Shown here: piece after piece, positions 53,665-64,000 of the stretch
Layout of the letters: each line of letters begins with the position of its first letter
Position numbering within the stretch: position 1 is the stretch's first letter
Assembly (NCBI RefSeq): GCF_021347895.1
Contig: NC_067115.1
Coordinates: 7,836,064 to 7,900,063 of the forward strand
Length of the DNA stretch: 64,000 nucleotides
Reading direction: 5' to 3'
Source of the DNA: Acanthochromis polyacanthus
Taxonomy: Eukaryota; Chordata; Actinopteri; Pomacentridae
Notes under the pieces: generated by a model
What the model saw: the letters and a program-made list of their open reading frames with translations, nothing else
What the model was told of the DNA's origin: nothing
The model's database searches: none
Made by a program: the position numbers and the translations under genes

Positions 53665-55381
53665 CAGGGGTCGGCAATTAGATGTGGCTTCGGGCCAAAA
53701 TTTGTGTAAACAATCGAACAGCGGGCCAACCTGCAGGAAGGTGTGCTCCGATGCCGCGAGCGGGGTGGGGGGGGCGATACAGCGAGCAGCGGAGCTTCTA
53801 CAGTTGATCACTGCTGCTTGGGACACACGTCTCAATTCTGATCACAGATGTATTAAAAATGACTCCCGAGACACACACGTTTTGCACTCACTGTTGCTCA
53901 GTGAAATCTGGCTGGTACAACCGTGTCCGACCAGCAGGGGCGCCGTATAGGGGTGAAAAGTTAGGACAATTCCAAGGGCCCATGGATGACAGGGGCCCAT
54001 GGATGACAGGGCCCCCAAAAAATATGTAGAAAAAAATTAAATTATTAAACTTAATATTAAGCGCAGTATTTTATTATTGTGTTTCAAATATAATACAGTT
54101 CATATTCGCTATGTTTTAATTGCACTAAAAGTTGAATATCCATTGACAAAAAGTAAACATCTATATTGACTGACCACCCCCCTGTATCTGCATGAAATGG
54201 TTTGGTCCGCTTTAGCGTCACTCACTAACTGTGCTTAATTGCAATCAGACAGGAGATGCGCCAAACAGACGTCACTGCTGTGTGGCCACAATGTTGTCAA
54301 AACAACAAAAATCTGGTTACCAGAAGAGGAAGGAAAGGAAAGAGAGAGAGGAGAGAGAAAAGAAAGGCGTACGATCTCTGAGCCAGTTTTTCAATGAGAA
54401 AGGTGAGTAGCCTGTAGTCTGTGAATTTAGCCTGTGGTTTAGGCTAATGTCCATGGTGAAATGAACCAACTAGCTCTAGATTAGTGTTAGCTTACATTTT
54501 ATCAACATTTAGTCAGTGCAGGGAAACGTTTAGGAAGGTATTCATATTAAATCACTGCCCCTGCCCCTTTTAGCAGCTGATGATGATGAGTCAGCAGCAC
54601 CGTGGTCTCCCCATACCATCACCCCTCCCTGCCCCAGTGAAGAAGGTGAGCAACACTGTGCTAATGACATTGGCATGTCATTTAGTATCATTGCAGGGAG
54701 TCTGTGAGGATTTCTGTCAATCTTGCTCTTTTCACCATTACAAAAAAGAAAATGAAATATTCATTAATGACATAAATTCCAACAAATTATTTTTTATCAC
54801 ATCATGAGCATTATGAAATGATTTATGAATAAACAAATAACCTTCTGTCTGTACTGGATGATACAAATCACCAGTAGTAAATCTTGCTAGTACTAGTATA
54901 GAACTACAAGAAGAAAGACAGTTGCAAGCCTTTAATTAGAGTCATGTAAAGCTTTGCCGGGACAGTTAGGTCCTAGAGATGTGGTAACAACGGTAGCGCA
55001 GCAGCACAGAGGGGGCCCAATTTAATTTTTTTTCATGGGGCCCAAAATTCCTGGCGGCGCCCCTGCCGACCAGTAGCGCGAACGCGGAAATGCCCGGCAG
55101 CAGCCGACCACGCGAGTTTCGTGTTGCGGTGACGGACTGGCTTGGCTCTGTGCCAGTGGAAACGCGAACTGTTTTTTTAGAAAGAAACAACTAAGCTCTG
55201 AACTAGCACTAGCTCCTGGAGCCAGCAGGCGGAAACACGGTATATGGGTGTGATCGATTCTTCATTTTTCAGAGTCTCAAACATTGAAAAAGTAAATCAA
55301 ATTTTCAAAATCATCTGGCGGGCCAGATATTATTCCTGACGGGCCAGTTTTGGCCCGCGGGCCGCCAATTGCCAGCCACTG
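53665..55381. mobile_element. outer hAT-like element, interrupted
   Basis: Left end CAGGGGTCGGCAATTAG, right end CAATTGCCAGCCACTG, with inner CGGGCCAAAA / TTTTGGCCCG as inverted partners. Flanks CCACAGAG and CCCGAGAG agree at 6 of 8 positions. Without the inserted element it is about 580 bp and holds no gene. Confidence 0.65.
53935..55065 (+). mobile_element. nested 1131-bp hAT element with perfect target duplication
   Basis: Ends CAGGGGCGCCG and CGGCGCCCCTG, flanked by CCGACCAG at 53927-53934 and 55066-55073. It keeps the first two transposase exons in frame: 54291-54402 (MLSKQQKSGYQKRKERKE, ending SLSQFFNEK) and 54574-54645 (AADDDESAAPWSPHT), both with good splice sites. The TTF, RNase H and dimerisation parts are deleted, so it is non-autonomous. 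Confidence 0.88.
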
Positions 55382-55403
55382 CCCGAGAGAATGAGTATGT
55401 ATG

Positions 55404-57348
55404 TGAGTCATTCCATCTCATTTCAACAAATCTGAGGAAATTTTGTTGCATGACCTCCTCTGATCATCTCCAAACTTTTTTTTTAACTATCCCAACATAA
55501 GAATAGATTACTTGCAAAGTTTTAACATCATATGATTGCTATTTGCTAAGTTATAAAATATTTAAATCCCTATTTTTCCACTCGGAAATTGATATGTTAG
55601 GTAGAAAGGCTTGATTTAGGAAGATAATACTGGGAACTGACTGATGATATAGACTTACAAGTGATCTGAAGGGTTCAAACACCTTAACAATAGAGCAGGA
55701 AAAAAAAATTTGGAATGAATATACCCATTTCTCTGTGGTACAGGGCAATTTAAAAATTTGGCGAAAATGGCATTTTTCAAGAATTTAGGCATTTTTTTCA
55801 CAAATTTTAATAAGTAACAAGGTTCATATGTTATAAAAATCTCAAAGTACCTTAAAAGTTCTCTCTAACCTAAAAATATCCAAGAGCTAGCTAGTCTCCT
55901 TAGACCTCAAAACGATGCCTATTTATGAAACAGACTGAAAAACACCATACATATATTGGCACAGAAACCAATGTGGGACATGGAGTAGAAACATGAAACT
56001 TTGTCTGTATAACAATAAACATCCGAATAATTGATATCTGAAGTATCAACATTGTTTCTTGAATCCTTCATGGCCAATTTAACCAAGAAATGCACTATGT
56101 TTTATAGGCGTTTTTTTAGGAATTCTAACTAATATATTGCAGTTAAAATGAGTTATATTGCCTTAGGTCCCATGTAAAACATGTAATTTGTCCCCAACTT
56201 ATCACACCACTATTTCTGTCCTTTGAACTGCTTGAATTTCTCTGAAATCAGGCCATCATCTGCACCAGATATGTGGTACTGTCCACCACGGCGTGTTGAA
56301 GGAGCAGTGATTGGACAGAGGATGTGGGCTGTAGGCACCCACACTACGTCATCCTTTCTAGGCCATGTGAACTTCTTGCTGGGACCTTTTGGGTGCATGA
56401 ATTTCACTTGCAAATCTTCAAATTCAGCTGATAAGTCAAATACGATACCGAGGCTGTCCTGAGAATGCAGTCTGGGAGTGATGCCATTTCTTCTTATTCA
56501 GTTACTGTATGAAAGAAAAAACAATGTCTATATAATAATTAACTTCAGATATGCCCTTTGTAACTTATACTACGATGCTGATGCTTCAGATTCATCTTTC
56601 ATCTTTAGTTGGTCATGTAAATGGTTCCTAAAAACAAAAACGAGGATCAAAATGTATAGTAAATTGATTCAGCAGTTGCTCATCTTTGGCACAAGAAACA
56701 AATATGAAAGTAAGTTCACACATACTTCACACATACTAGTTCCTCCAAAAAAAATTTGAACCGCGTACCATGTATCCCACATGCACTTTTTAATGCCTAA
56801 AGTTAGGCTATTTTGGGTCTACACCTGAGTTCAACAGCCTATAAATCAATAAATAAGCTTTATTTTAATGTTTTAAAACTTTTACCTTATGCAACTTTCA
56901 TTAGTAAAGAAGAAAATTCATTCTTTCAATGTCTTTTCACAAGAATAAGTCCTAAAATAGAGGCATGAAAAACCCAAAATAAAGTCGCCCATGAAATAAT
57001 AAGGATATTTTGGGAAATTCCACAGTCCAGTATTTTTTTATTTTCATTCATTTCTATACTTTTCTCACCAGAAGGGTAAAAGTTTTGGAAGGGGAAAAAA
57101 TTCTGACCATGTAAAAGGAGTATAAATTGCTTTTTTTAGTAGTTTAAAACCCTAAAATCATAGGCGAGGATTAAGTTTGGACTGACTATGGGTATTAGAT
57201 TAGATCATTACTGCTTATACTGTATGTTTATAACCATAATACTTTGCATTTGTTCATAAAATTACCCAAATAAAGCCCAAAAAATTTTTTGGGAGGATCT
57301 GAGAAAGTGGTGCAACAAGCATTTGTTGAATTGACATGGAATGACTCA
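55404..57348. mobile_element. 1.9-kb element with about 27-bp inverted ends
   Basis: Left end TGAGTCATTCCATCTCATTT, right end reading TGAGTCATTCCATGTCAATT on the other strand. Inside, the - strand at 56210-56413 reads KFMHPKGPSKKFTWPRKDDV then LCPITAPS, text I recall from fish transposon-derived proteins of unclear class. The rest is AT-rich and closed by stops. Family not determined. Confidence 0.55.
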
Positions 57349-57541
57349 TGTGTGTGAGAGAGTGAAAATATATGTGTGTGAAAGGAGATTGTGTGTGTGC
57401 GTTAGAGTGAAAATATGAGTGTGTGAGAGGAGAATGTATGTGTGTAAGAGAGTGAAAATATATGTGTGTGAGAGGAGAATATATGTTTGTGAAAAGAGAA
57501 TGGATGTGAGTATGAGAGAAATGTGTGTGAGAGGATGAGAA
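57349..57541 (+). repeat. imperfect GTGTGAGAG minisatellite
   Basis: Repeated GTGTGTGAGAG(G)AGAAT and GAGAGTGAAAATATATGTGT units of about 35-60 bp, lying against the right end of the 1.9-kb element. Confidence 0.6.
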
Positions 57542-57573
57542 TGAATTAAGTCTTGTACGACCCCTCATATATA

Positions 57574-58039
57574 TGGTATTTTCTGACAAAATAAGTGATA
57601 CATGTGAAAAGATGTGATTTTGATGAGATATGATTGTAAACTTAGAGCTAGGTACATTTCATGATGGAACAGAATATCACTGATGAGTAGTTCAAGGACT
57701 GTCAGAAAATAGAAAATCTGTCAAATATACAGCATAATAATGATGTTCTTCAGAGCCCAGTATAACAGTTCATATCCATATGTTTTTCATTGTGAAATCC
57801 AACATACAATTGTCTTTCAGGTGAACCTGGATCTCCTGGTAAAGTCATCAGTGCAGGTAAGAGCAACACCTGTGCCTATTATACATAGAAGATCACAGTT
57901 TTGTTATCTTTTTAAACCACAGTTGATTTCTGTCTCTTCTTTTGGTTCGAGTTGGTTCTGATAGTTTGGCCATCCCTGGACATCCTGGACCTGGAGGCCC
58001 AGCTGGTCTTCCTGGTCTGTCTGGTTCCATTGGTCCTGC
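57574..58039 (+). repeat. inverted duplicate of col17a1 28705-29187
   Basis: The + strand here matches the - strand of 28705-29187, including the collagen pieces GEPGSPGKVISA (57820-57860) and part of the next exon (57950-58039), with scattered differences. The join to the direct copy at about 58038-58039 shares GC between both parents, a 2-bp microhomology. Confidence 0.88.
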
Positions 58040-61000
58040 AATAAAATGAACATCTGTTTGTGCATGAAAATACACAATATGAGCCCAGAAACATGTTGTT
58101 CCTGGAGCTAGGTGTTTTAGTTTGTCTTTTAAACCAGACCAAGTTTTAATGTTGGCTTTAATTTGTATTGTTTTACTGTTGATTTGTTCCTCTAATTGTC
58201 CAGAGCTTTGATTGATGTCCACTGTCTTTAAAGAGCCCATTTTCTGCTTTGTTGGGTTATCACCTTTACTCTAGTGTGTTATTGTTGCTGCTTTTTTGTG
58301 CATGTAAAAGGTATAAATATTCAGAAAGCCAAAAGTCCAAATCAAAGGGAATTATTTTCTCCCACAGAAAACTCTATTCTGAATCTGTGTTAAATGTCTC
58401 ATTTGGATCCTAGGATTTTCTCCTGCCTGCGTCACCATGTTACACATTTGCATAACTCCTGACGAGCAGCTAGTTTGACCGTAAAACAAAGATTAAGCAA
58501 ATGCCTCGCCATCCGACACAAATCTTTACCAAGAGCCACCTGTTCTAGAGCTACCTCTCTATACTCAGAGACCTGTGTGCACTCAGCAACTTCAGCTGGT
58601 TTTTTATCGGCCTGATCAATCAGAACACACTGAGCTTTTCGTGAGGGAGGAGCTAAAAGAAAGTGTTTCGAACAGAGAAGGATTCCACAACATGAGAAAA
58701 ACAAATCTTTGGGGGTGTGGATCTGGTTCATGTTCTGTACATGTTCTGGCCCTAAAACACCCTGGGAGAACCTCTTCAAGGGCGGTTTGTAGGGAAGAAA
58801 ACAGTGCCTACTCCAGGATGGGTACTTCTACCATTAAAATCTGCTGTGTGGGGCTTGATGTTGATTGGTTAAATTTGGAGAGCGCCATTTTTTTAGCCCT
58901 CTCAATGTCCAGATGAGTTGCAGTCTTCTCTCTAATCATGGCCATCAACAAGATAAAATTCATCTTACAGGCGAACATAACACATCTCCATTGTTCTATT
59001 TCTTATGCGTTCGTTGAATTGAAATTATATCCAGTAACTGCTATTTGTTGTTGTTTTAGCAGTCAGGGCTACTGTTACATCTAAAGCAGTTGAAAACGTT
59101 GAAATAGAAACAGAAAGACTGAAAGACCCTAAGTTCCTGCAGTGGAATCTGCTTTTTTATACCAGGTCCAAGTTATTTCCTCCGATCTGCCAATTTTTGG
59201 TCATTGTGAAACTAGTTTGGCTGCCTAGGGAGCTAGTCATGCTGTTATTGAGTTTCTTACCTGATACGGCACATCCAGGAGCACCAGGAGGTCCAGCAGG
59301 TCCAGGAGGTCCAGGAGGTCCAGGAGGTCCAGGTATACCTGCTGCTCCCCTCTCTGTTGACACAAGACCCATAGTCAGACACAACAGAACACATTTTCTG
59401 TAGGTCACCTGTAGGACTGTATGCAAAACTCACCATTCATTAGAGAGAAAACACGCTCAGCAACTTCCTGGGTGCTAAAGGCGTAGCCTCCATGGCCGCC
59501 TGGAGCTCCACGAGGTCCTGGTGGTCCAGGTGGACCACCAATGTATCTCCTGATATCTTCTCCTGGACACAAAGAATTGACAGTTAAGAGGACATCAGAA
59601 TGAGACTGAAATTTGGAAGAAATCAGGAGCGATAAAGGCAGTAACCAAATTATTCAAGTTTAGCATTTACCGATGTTTTCAAAGTTCCAATGATGCCCCA
59701 ACACAAATCATGACCAAACAAAGCCGACAGATTATATTTTTTAGGCATGTGTCTAAACATTGACTTTCTGTCACTGTACTATGTGCCATGTTTTAGAAAA
59801 CTGACATTTAACCAATCCTGTTGAGGACTTACGCTGTAACAGGTCGACAATATCCTTGACAGAGATGGAACCAGGCGGACCTGGAGGACCAGGAGGCCCA
59901 GGACTCCCATCATATCCTTGGCTTGAACCTGAACAGGTAAAAGTTGAGGGGATTTTTACAAACAGACATCCTGTCTGATAACAGATGGAACATCATTATG
60001 TAGTTGGTCATACTTTGAAGGTAAGCGAGGACTCGGTTAGCCACATCATTCACCAGACCATCCCCTGCAGCCCCAGGTGTACCAGGGACCCCTGGAGGAC
60101 CCGGAGGTCCAGGAGGTCCAGCCAGGTACTGTCTGATTCCATCACCTGCACGTCAAAGCAGATCACCTGACTCAGCCCTTTGTTTCATACATACTTTACA
60201 TAATGTTCCATAAACTGAGATGAATTCATGCTCACTCTGAAGATACTCTGCGATGTACCGGCCCACAACTGTGGATCCGGAGCCGCTTCCATCTCTTCCA
60301 GGGGGACCAGGGGGACCAGGTGGTCCAGGCGGGCCCAGGGAGGCAGGACCATAAGAACTGTCTGGTACAATAACACAAATTCCAAAATGAAACAACATTT
60401 ACGCATAATAGCGATTACATGCTTAATTTTAGCATCTGGTATTCAAGAAGTTGCTTTAAGGTGCAGTCCATCTAATGACCACTAGATGTCGGTACCGAGA
60501 ACTCTCAGTTTAGAATTCCAACTTTCTGCAGGACATTCGTCTTACAGTTGATTACAATTTTCTCAAATGGTTTCATTGTTCCAATGAACCCTCAGAACCC
60601 AAAACCCACCAACAGTTTGTAATGTTGTGGGTTTTTAAAAAAAAATTGTTTTGTATGCATTAGAGCCAGGAACTGCGAAAGCAGAAACAGTTGTTGGATA
60701 TTCAACTTTCCAACAGTTTAATCCCTTTATTCTATAAGTCTCATTTAAAAAAATTGCTGAAATTAATTTTTATTTTTTGATCTAACAAGATACAAAAAAC
60801 TGGTAAAAACAGGTAAAAACTTAAAATTCTATACAACTGAAAACCCATAAGTGACTCAACACAACATGACAAATATTTAGGGACTTTTCTGCTGAACTTT
60901 GGGCTGTGTTTCCACAGAGTAAAGTATGGAAATATTCTAGTAAGTAACTACTAACATATCTGTTGTATACTGTGTCACAAGTATTAGGAACACCTGTTGT

Positions 61001-61114
61001 ACATGTTGATTCCAGGTGTTTAATTGTTTTGTAAAATATAAAATCAAAGACATTCAACTTTTTCATGTGTTTTTTTTACTAGATGTATGGCATTGTATCG
61101 GTGTCATATTGCAC

Positions 61115-61195
61115 TGAGGACATTTTTGAGTTCTCTCTCCTTCTTCATGGTTGTTCTGTTTCCACAGAGGTACAGGATTTTATATTGACTACAGC
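61115..61195 (-). repeat. unnamed interspersed repeat, copy 9
   Basis: Duplicate of copy 5 (TTCATGGTTGTTCTGTTTCC), carried along by the segmental duplication. Confidence 0.6.
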
Positions 61196-61386
61196 AACTA
61201 GAAGAAAAGTGATAAGTAAAAACATTTAACACATCCAAGAAATGCTCCAGATAAAACTAAACCTCACAGGAAAGATGACAATCTAAAAAAGAACATTATT
61301 GACAGCTAAGCATTTATCTTAAGCACCTATCAACAGTTTCTGTGGAATTACTGTATTATGGAAACAAAAGTGGTTTAACATATATA

Positions 61387-62935
61387 CACTGCTCAAAAAA
61401 ATTAAAGGAACACTTTTTAATCTAAGTACTGCAAGTCAGTCAAACATGTGGGATACTGATCTGGTCAAGAAAGTAACAGAGGAGGTTTTTAGTCAGTTTC
61501 AGCTGCTTTGGTGTTCATGAAATTAACAACAGATGCACTAGAGGGGTAACAATGAAACAACCCCCAAAACAAGAATGAGTTTACAGGTGAAGGCCACTGA
61601 CATTTTTTTCCTTCCTAATATTGTCTGACTGTTTTTCACTAGTTTTGCATTTGGCTAGGGTCAGCGTCACTTCTGGTAGCATGAGGCGATACTTGGACCC
61701 TACAGAGGTTCCACAGACAGTCCAACTCCTCCAGGATGGTACATCAGTGTGTGCCATTGCCAGAAGGTTTGCTGTGTCTCCCAGCACAGTCTCAAGCACA
61801 TGGAGGAGATTCCAGGAGACAGGCAGTTAGTCTAAGAGAGCTGGACAGCACCGTAGAAGGTCCTCAACCGATCAGCAGGACAGCTATCTGCTCCTTTGTG
61901 CAAAGAGGACCAGGATGAGCACTGCAATAGCTCTACAAAATGACCTCCAGCAGACCACTGGTGTGAATGCCTCTGACCAAACAATCAGAAAGAGATGTAA
62001 TGAGAGTGGTCTGAGTGCCCAGCGTCCTCTAGTGGCCGCTGTGCTCGCTGACCGGCACCGTGGAGCTCGGCTGGCATTTGCCATAGAACACAGGAATTGG
62101 CAGGTCCACCACTGGAGCCCTGTGCTTTTCACAGATGAGAGCAGGTTCACCCTGAGTGCATGTGACAGACATGAAAGGGTCTGGAGAAGCCGTGGAGAAC
62201 GTTATGCTGCCTGTAACATTGTTCAGTGTGACCGGTTTGGTCAGTGATGATCTGGGGAGGCATATCCATGGAGAGACGCACAGACCTCTACAGGCTGGAC
62301 AATGGCATTCTGACTGCCATTAGGTATCAGGATGAAATCCTTTGACCCATTGTCAGACCCTACATTGGTGCAGTGGTCCTGGATTCCTTCTGGTGCACGA
62401 CAATGCCCAGTCTTATGTGGTAATAGAATTCATGCAGTTCCTGGAGGATGAAGGAACTGATACCATTAGCTGGCCCCCATGCCCACCTGACCTGAATCCA
62501 ATAGAACACCTTTGGAACATTATGTTTTGTTCCATCCGACACCATCAGGTTGCTCCTCAGACTGTCCGGTCCAGTTCTGGGAGGAGATACCCCAGGACAC
62601 CATCCGTCGTCTCATTCAGAGCTTGTCCCGGCATCGTCAGTCATGCATACAAGCACATGGAGGCCATACAAACTACTGAATAGCATTTTGAGTTGCTGCC
62701 AAGGAATTTCAGAAAATGGACTAGCCTGCCACATCAGTTTTTCACTTTGATTTTGGGGTGTCTTGAATTTAGCCCTCTTGGGGGTTGATAATTTTAATTT
62801 CCATCAAACAATGTGGCATCTTTTCATTCCTAACACATTATCCAGTCCATATCAATGTAAATATCCAGTTTGTTTTTTCCCCACATTGAAACATGATGTG
62901 TTTTCAAAGTGTTCCTTTAACTTTTTTGAGCAGTG
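61387..62935 (+). mobile_element. Tc1/mariner element, 1.55 kb, inverted ends intact
   Basis: Ends CACTGCTCAAAAAAATTAAA and AACTTTTTTGAGCAGTG are near-exact inverted repeats. It sits inside a TA-rich run. The matching place in the main copy (about 25985-26002) has only the TA run, the empty site. TA is the Tc1/mariner target. Confidence 0.9.
61621..62683 (+). pseudogene. Tc1/mariner transposase, broken
   Basis: Three consecutive + frames: 61621-61830 with a paired-like helix-turn-helix (VCAIARRFAVSPSTVSSTWR), 61915-62247 with the first catalytic Asp in LFTDESRF, and 62342-62683 with HDNA and DLNPIEHLWN, the second Asp and the final Glu of a DD34E core. A frame change near 61825 and stops near 62247 and 62343 separate them. 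Confidence 0.85.
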
Positions 62936-62936
62936 C

Positions 62937-62997
<61 letters not shown>
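62936..62997 (+). repeat. (TA)n microsatellite
   Basis: About 28 AT units directly against the Tc1 right end; the main copy has only about 8. Confidence 0.9.
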
Positions 62998-63004
<7 letters not shown>

Positions 63005-64000
63005 AAGTGGTTTTACCAGCAGAGGCTCCTGGGACTCCTGGAGAACCAGGACCTCCTGCTTCACCTGCAAGAAAAACATAAATAGTATTTGACCCAAATT
63101 CTTTCTTCGTGGGTTCTTAATTTAAAAAACACAGACGTGCAAACTGAGTGAACGGTGTTTGTATGTAATCATATAAAGAATGTAAAAAGAGGGTCATTTC
63201 CAACAGTAGGAGATTCTTTGAAGGAAAGTAAGTATGATCTTTTTGCAGAAAATCCATACATTTCCTGCTATTTCACATCATTTGATGGACAAAATCCCTC
63301 CAGAGAGTTCTGGTCTAACCTGAGGACTCTTTCCAGGTGTCCAGAAAGCTGCCAAAGGAAGTTTTCCAGGAGGCATCCTAATCAGATGCCAAACTACCTC
63401 AGTTAGCTGCTTTCAACACGAAGAAGCAGCAGCTCTTCGGATGTCCAAACTCCTCACACCGTCTTTACAGCTGAGCTTTGGGACTGCCTAAACTCTCTTT
63501 CAGAGGGATCCAAACAATCCTCTAAGCAGAAAAAACAGTCACACAAAATAATGGGTTTGAATTTACCTCGAGCTCCTTGTGGTCCCACAGGCCCTGGTGG
63601 ACCCTCTGGACCTGGAGGTCCTCTGGGTCCAGGCCGACCCGGGAAACCTGACATGAAAAGACATGATTTGTTATCAGAAATCGATTGTTTTTGATCCGGT
63701 AAATCACAAAATCTGTCTTATCTCAGAGTTGTCTACTCACCAACACCTTCATCCCCTGGACTTCCTGGAAGACCTGGTTTTCCTGGTTCACCTGAAACAA
63801 CCATCATTACTTTAACTTACAGACTGTCTGTTTGTGAAAACCTGCAAATTCTAAACTACGATGCTGTTAACTCACCTACGTATCCTTGTGGTCCCCGATC
63901 ACCTGAGAGAAATAAATAAAAGAACATTTGTAAGAACCAGAGACGCTAAATCTGAGGGTTGCCTTATTTGCTAATAAGACACAATGTTTCCAAAGCATCT

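Larger units (their letters stand above)
57893..63902 (-). pseudogene. second col17a1 copy, truncated, with chimeric last exon
   Basis: Seen exons, all phase-clean with GT/AG: 63876-63902, 63741-63791, 63567-63647, 63017-63064, 60236-60361, 60014-60145, 59833-59928, 59434-59562, 59261-59353. Lengths equal those of the main copy except 59261-59353, which has one extra GPP triplet. The next exon in the main gene (22157-22300) survives for only its first 14 or so bases. After that the inverted fragment continues in frame for about 47 codons to a stop at 57893. The 5' part lies beyond the window. It may be expressed or dead; no internal stop is seen in its exons. Confidence 0.75.
58039..64000. 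repeat. direct segmental duplicate of 22286-27006
   Basis: Collinear with the main gene at high identity, introns included. Differences: no MITE at 59267, no GT/G run near 60620, a Tc1 insertion at 61387-62935, and scattered substitutions. It continues past the window end. Confidence 0.93.

Overview
The window looks like nuclear DNA of a teleost fish, probably a percomorph. It has small spliced exons with GT/AG borders, many fish-type DNA transposons (hAT, Tc1/mariner, a TTAA-type MITE), a tRNA-derived SINE and long GT/CA microsatellites. Two vertebrate genes are recognisable and lie tail to tail, the same SLK-COL17A1 neighbourhood and orientation known in human.

Region 1 (1-15.7 kb, + strand) holds slk, an STE20-like kinase. 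The window opens inside the kinase domain and runs to the stop codon in 16 recognised coding exons: kinase subdomains VIb-XI, an acidic linker with one 753-nt exon, and the C-terminal coiled coil. Region 2 (15.7-18.3 kb) is the shared 3' intergenic space, with a TTAA-flanked MITE. Region 3 (18.3-45.3 kb, - strand) is col17a1, collagen XVII, a transmembrane collagen of hemidesmosomes. It is complete from ATG (45273) to stop (18278): serine/glycine-rich cytoplasmic head, one membrane span, NC16A-like linker, and a long interrupted triple helix ending in a basic tail.

Region 4 (45.3-57.5 kb) is the 5' flank of col17a1 and a repeat-rich stretch: a solo-LTR candidate, hAT and Tc1 fragments, an exon of an integrase-like gene, a hAT element nested in another hAT-like element, and a 1.9-kb element with inverted ends. 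Region 5 (57.6-64.0 kb) is a second, diverged copy of the 3' half of col17a1. It matches 22.29-27.0 kb directly. At its 3' end it is cut inside an exon and joined to an inverted piece matching 28.7-29.2 kb. The inverted piece keeps the collagen frame open, so the copy could encode a truncated collagen with an antisense-derived tail. Each copy carries its own mobile insertion: a MITE at a splice donor in the first, a Tc1 in a TA repeat in the second.

Several slk and col17a1 exons carry one-base length changes, mostly in short homopolymers, that break otherwise conserved frames. They look more like consensus errors than decay, but the sequence alone cannot decide this. All family calls rest on remembered motifs and visible splice sites; no database search was run.
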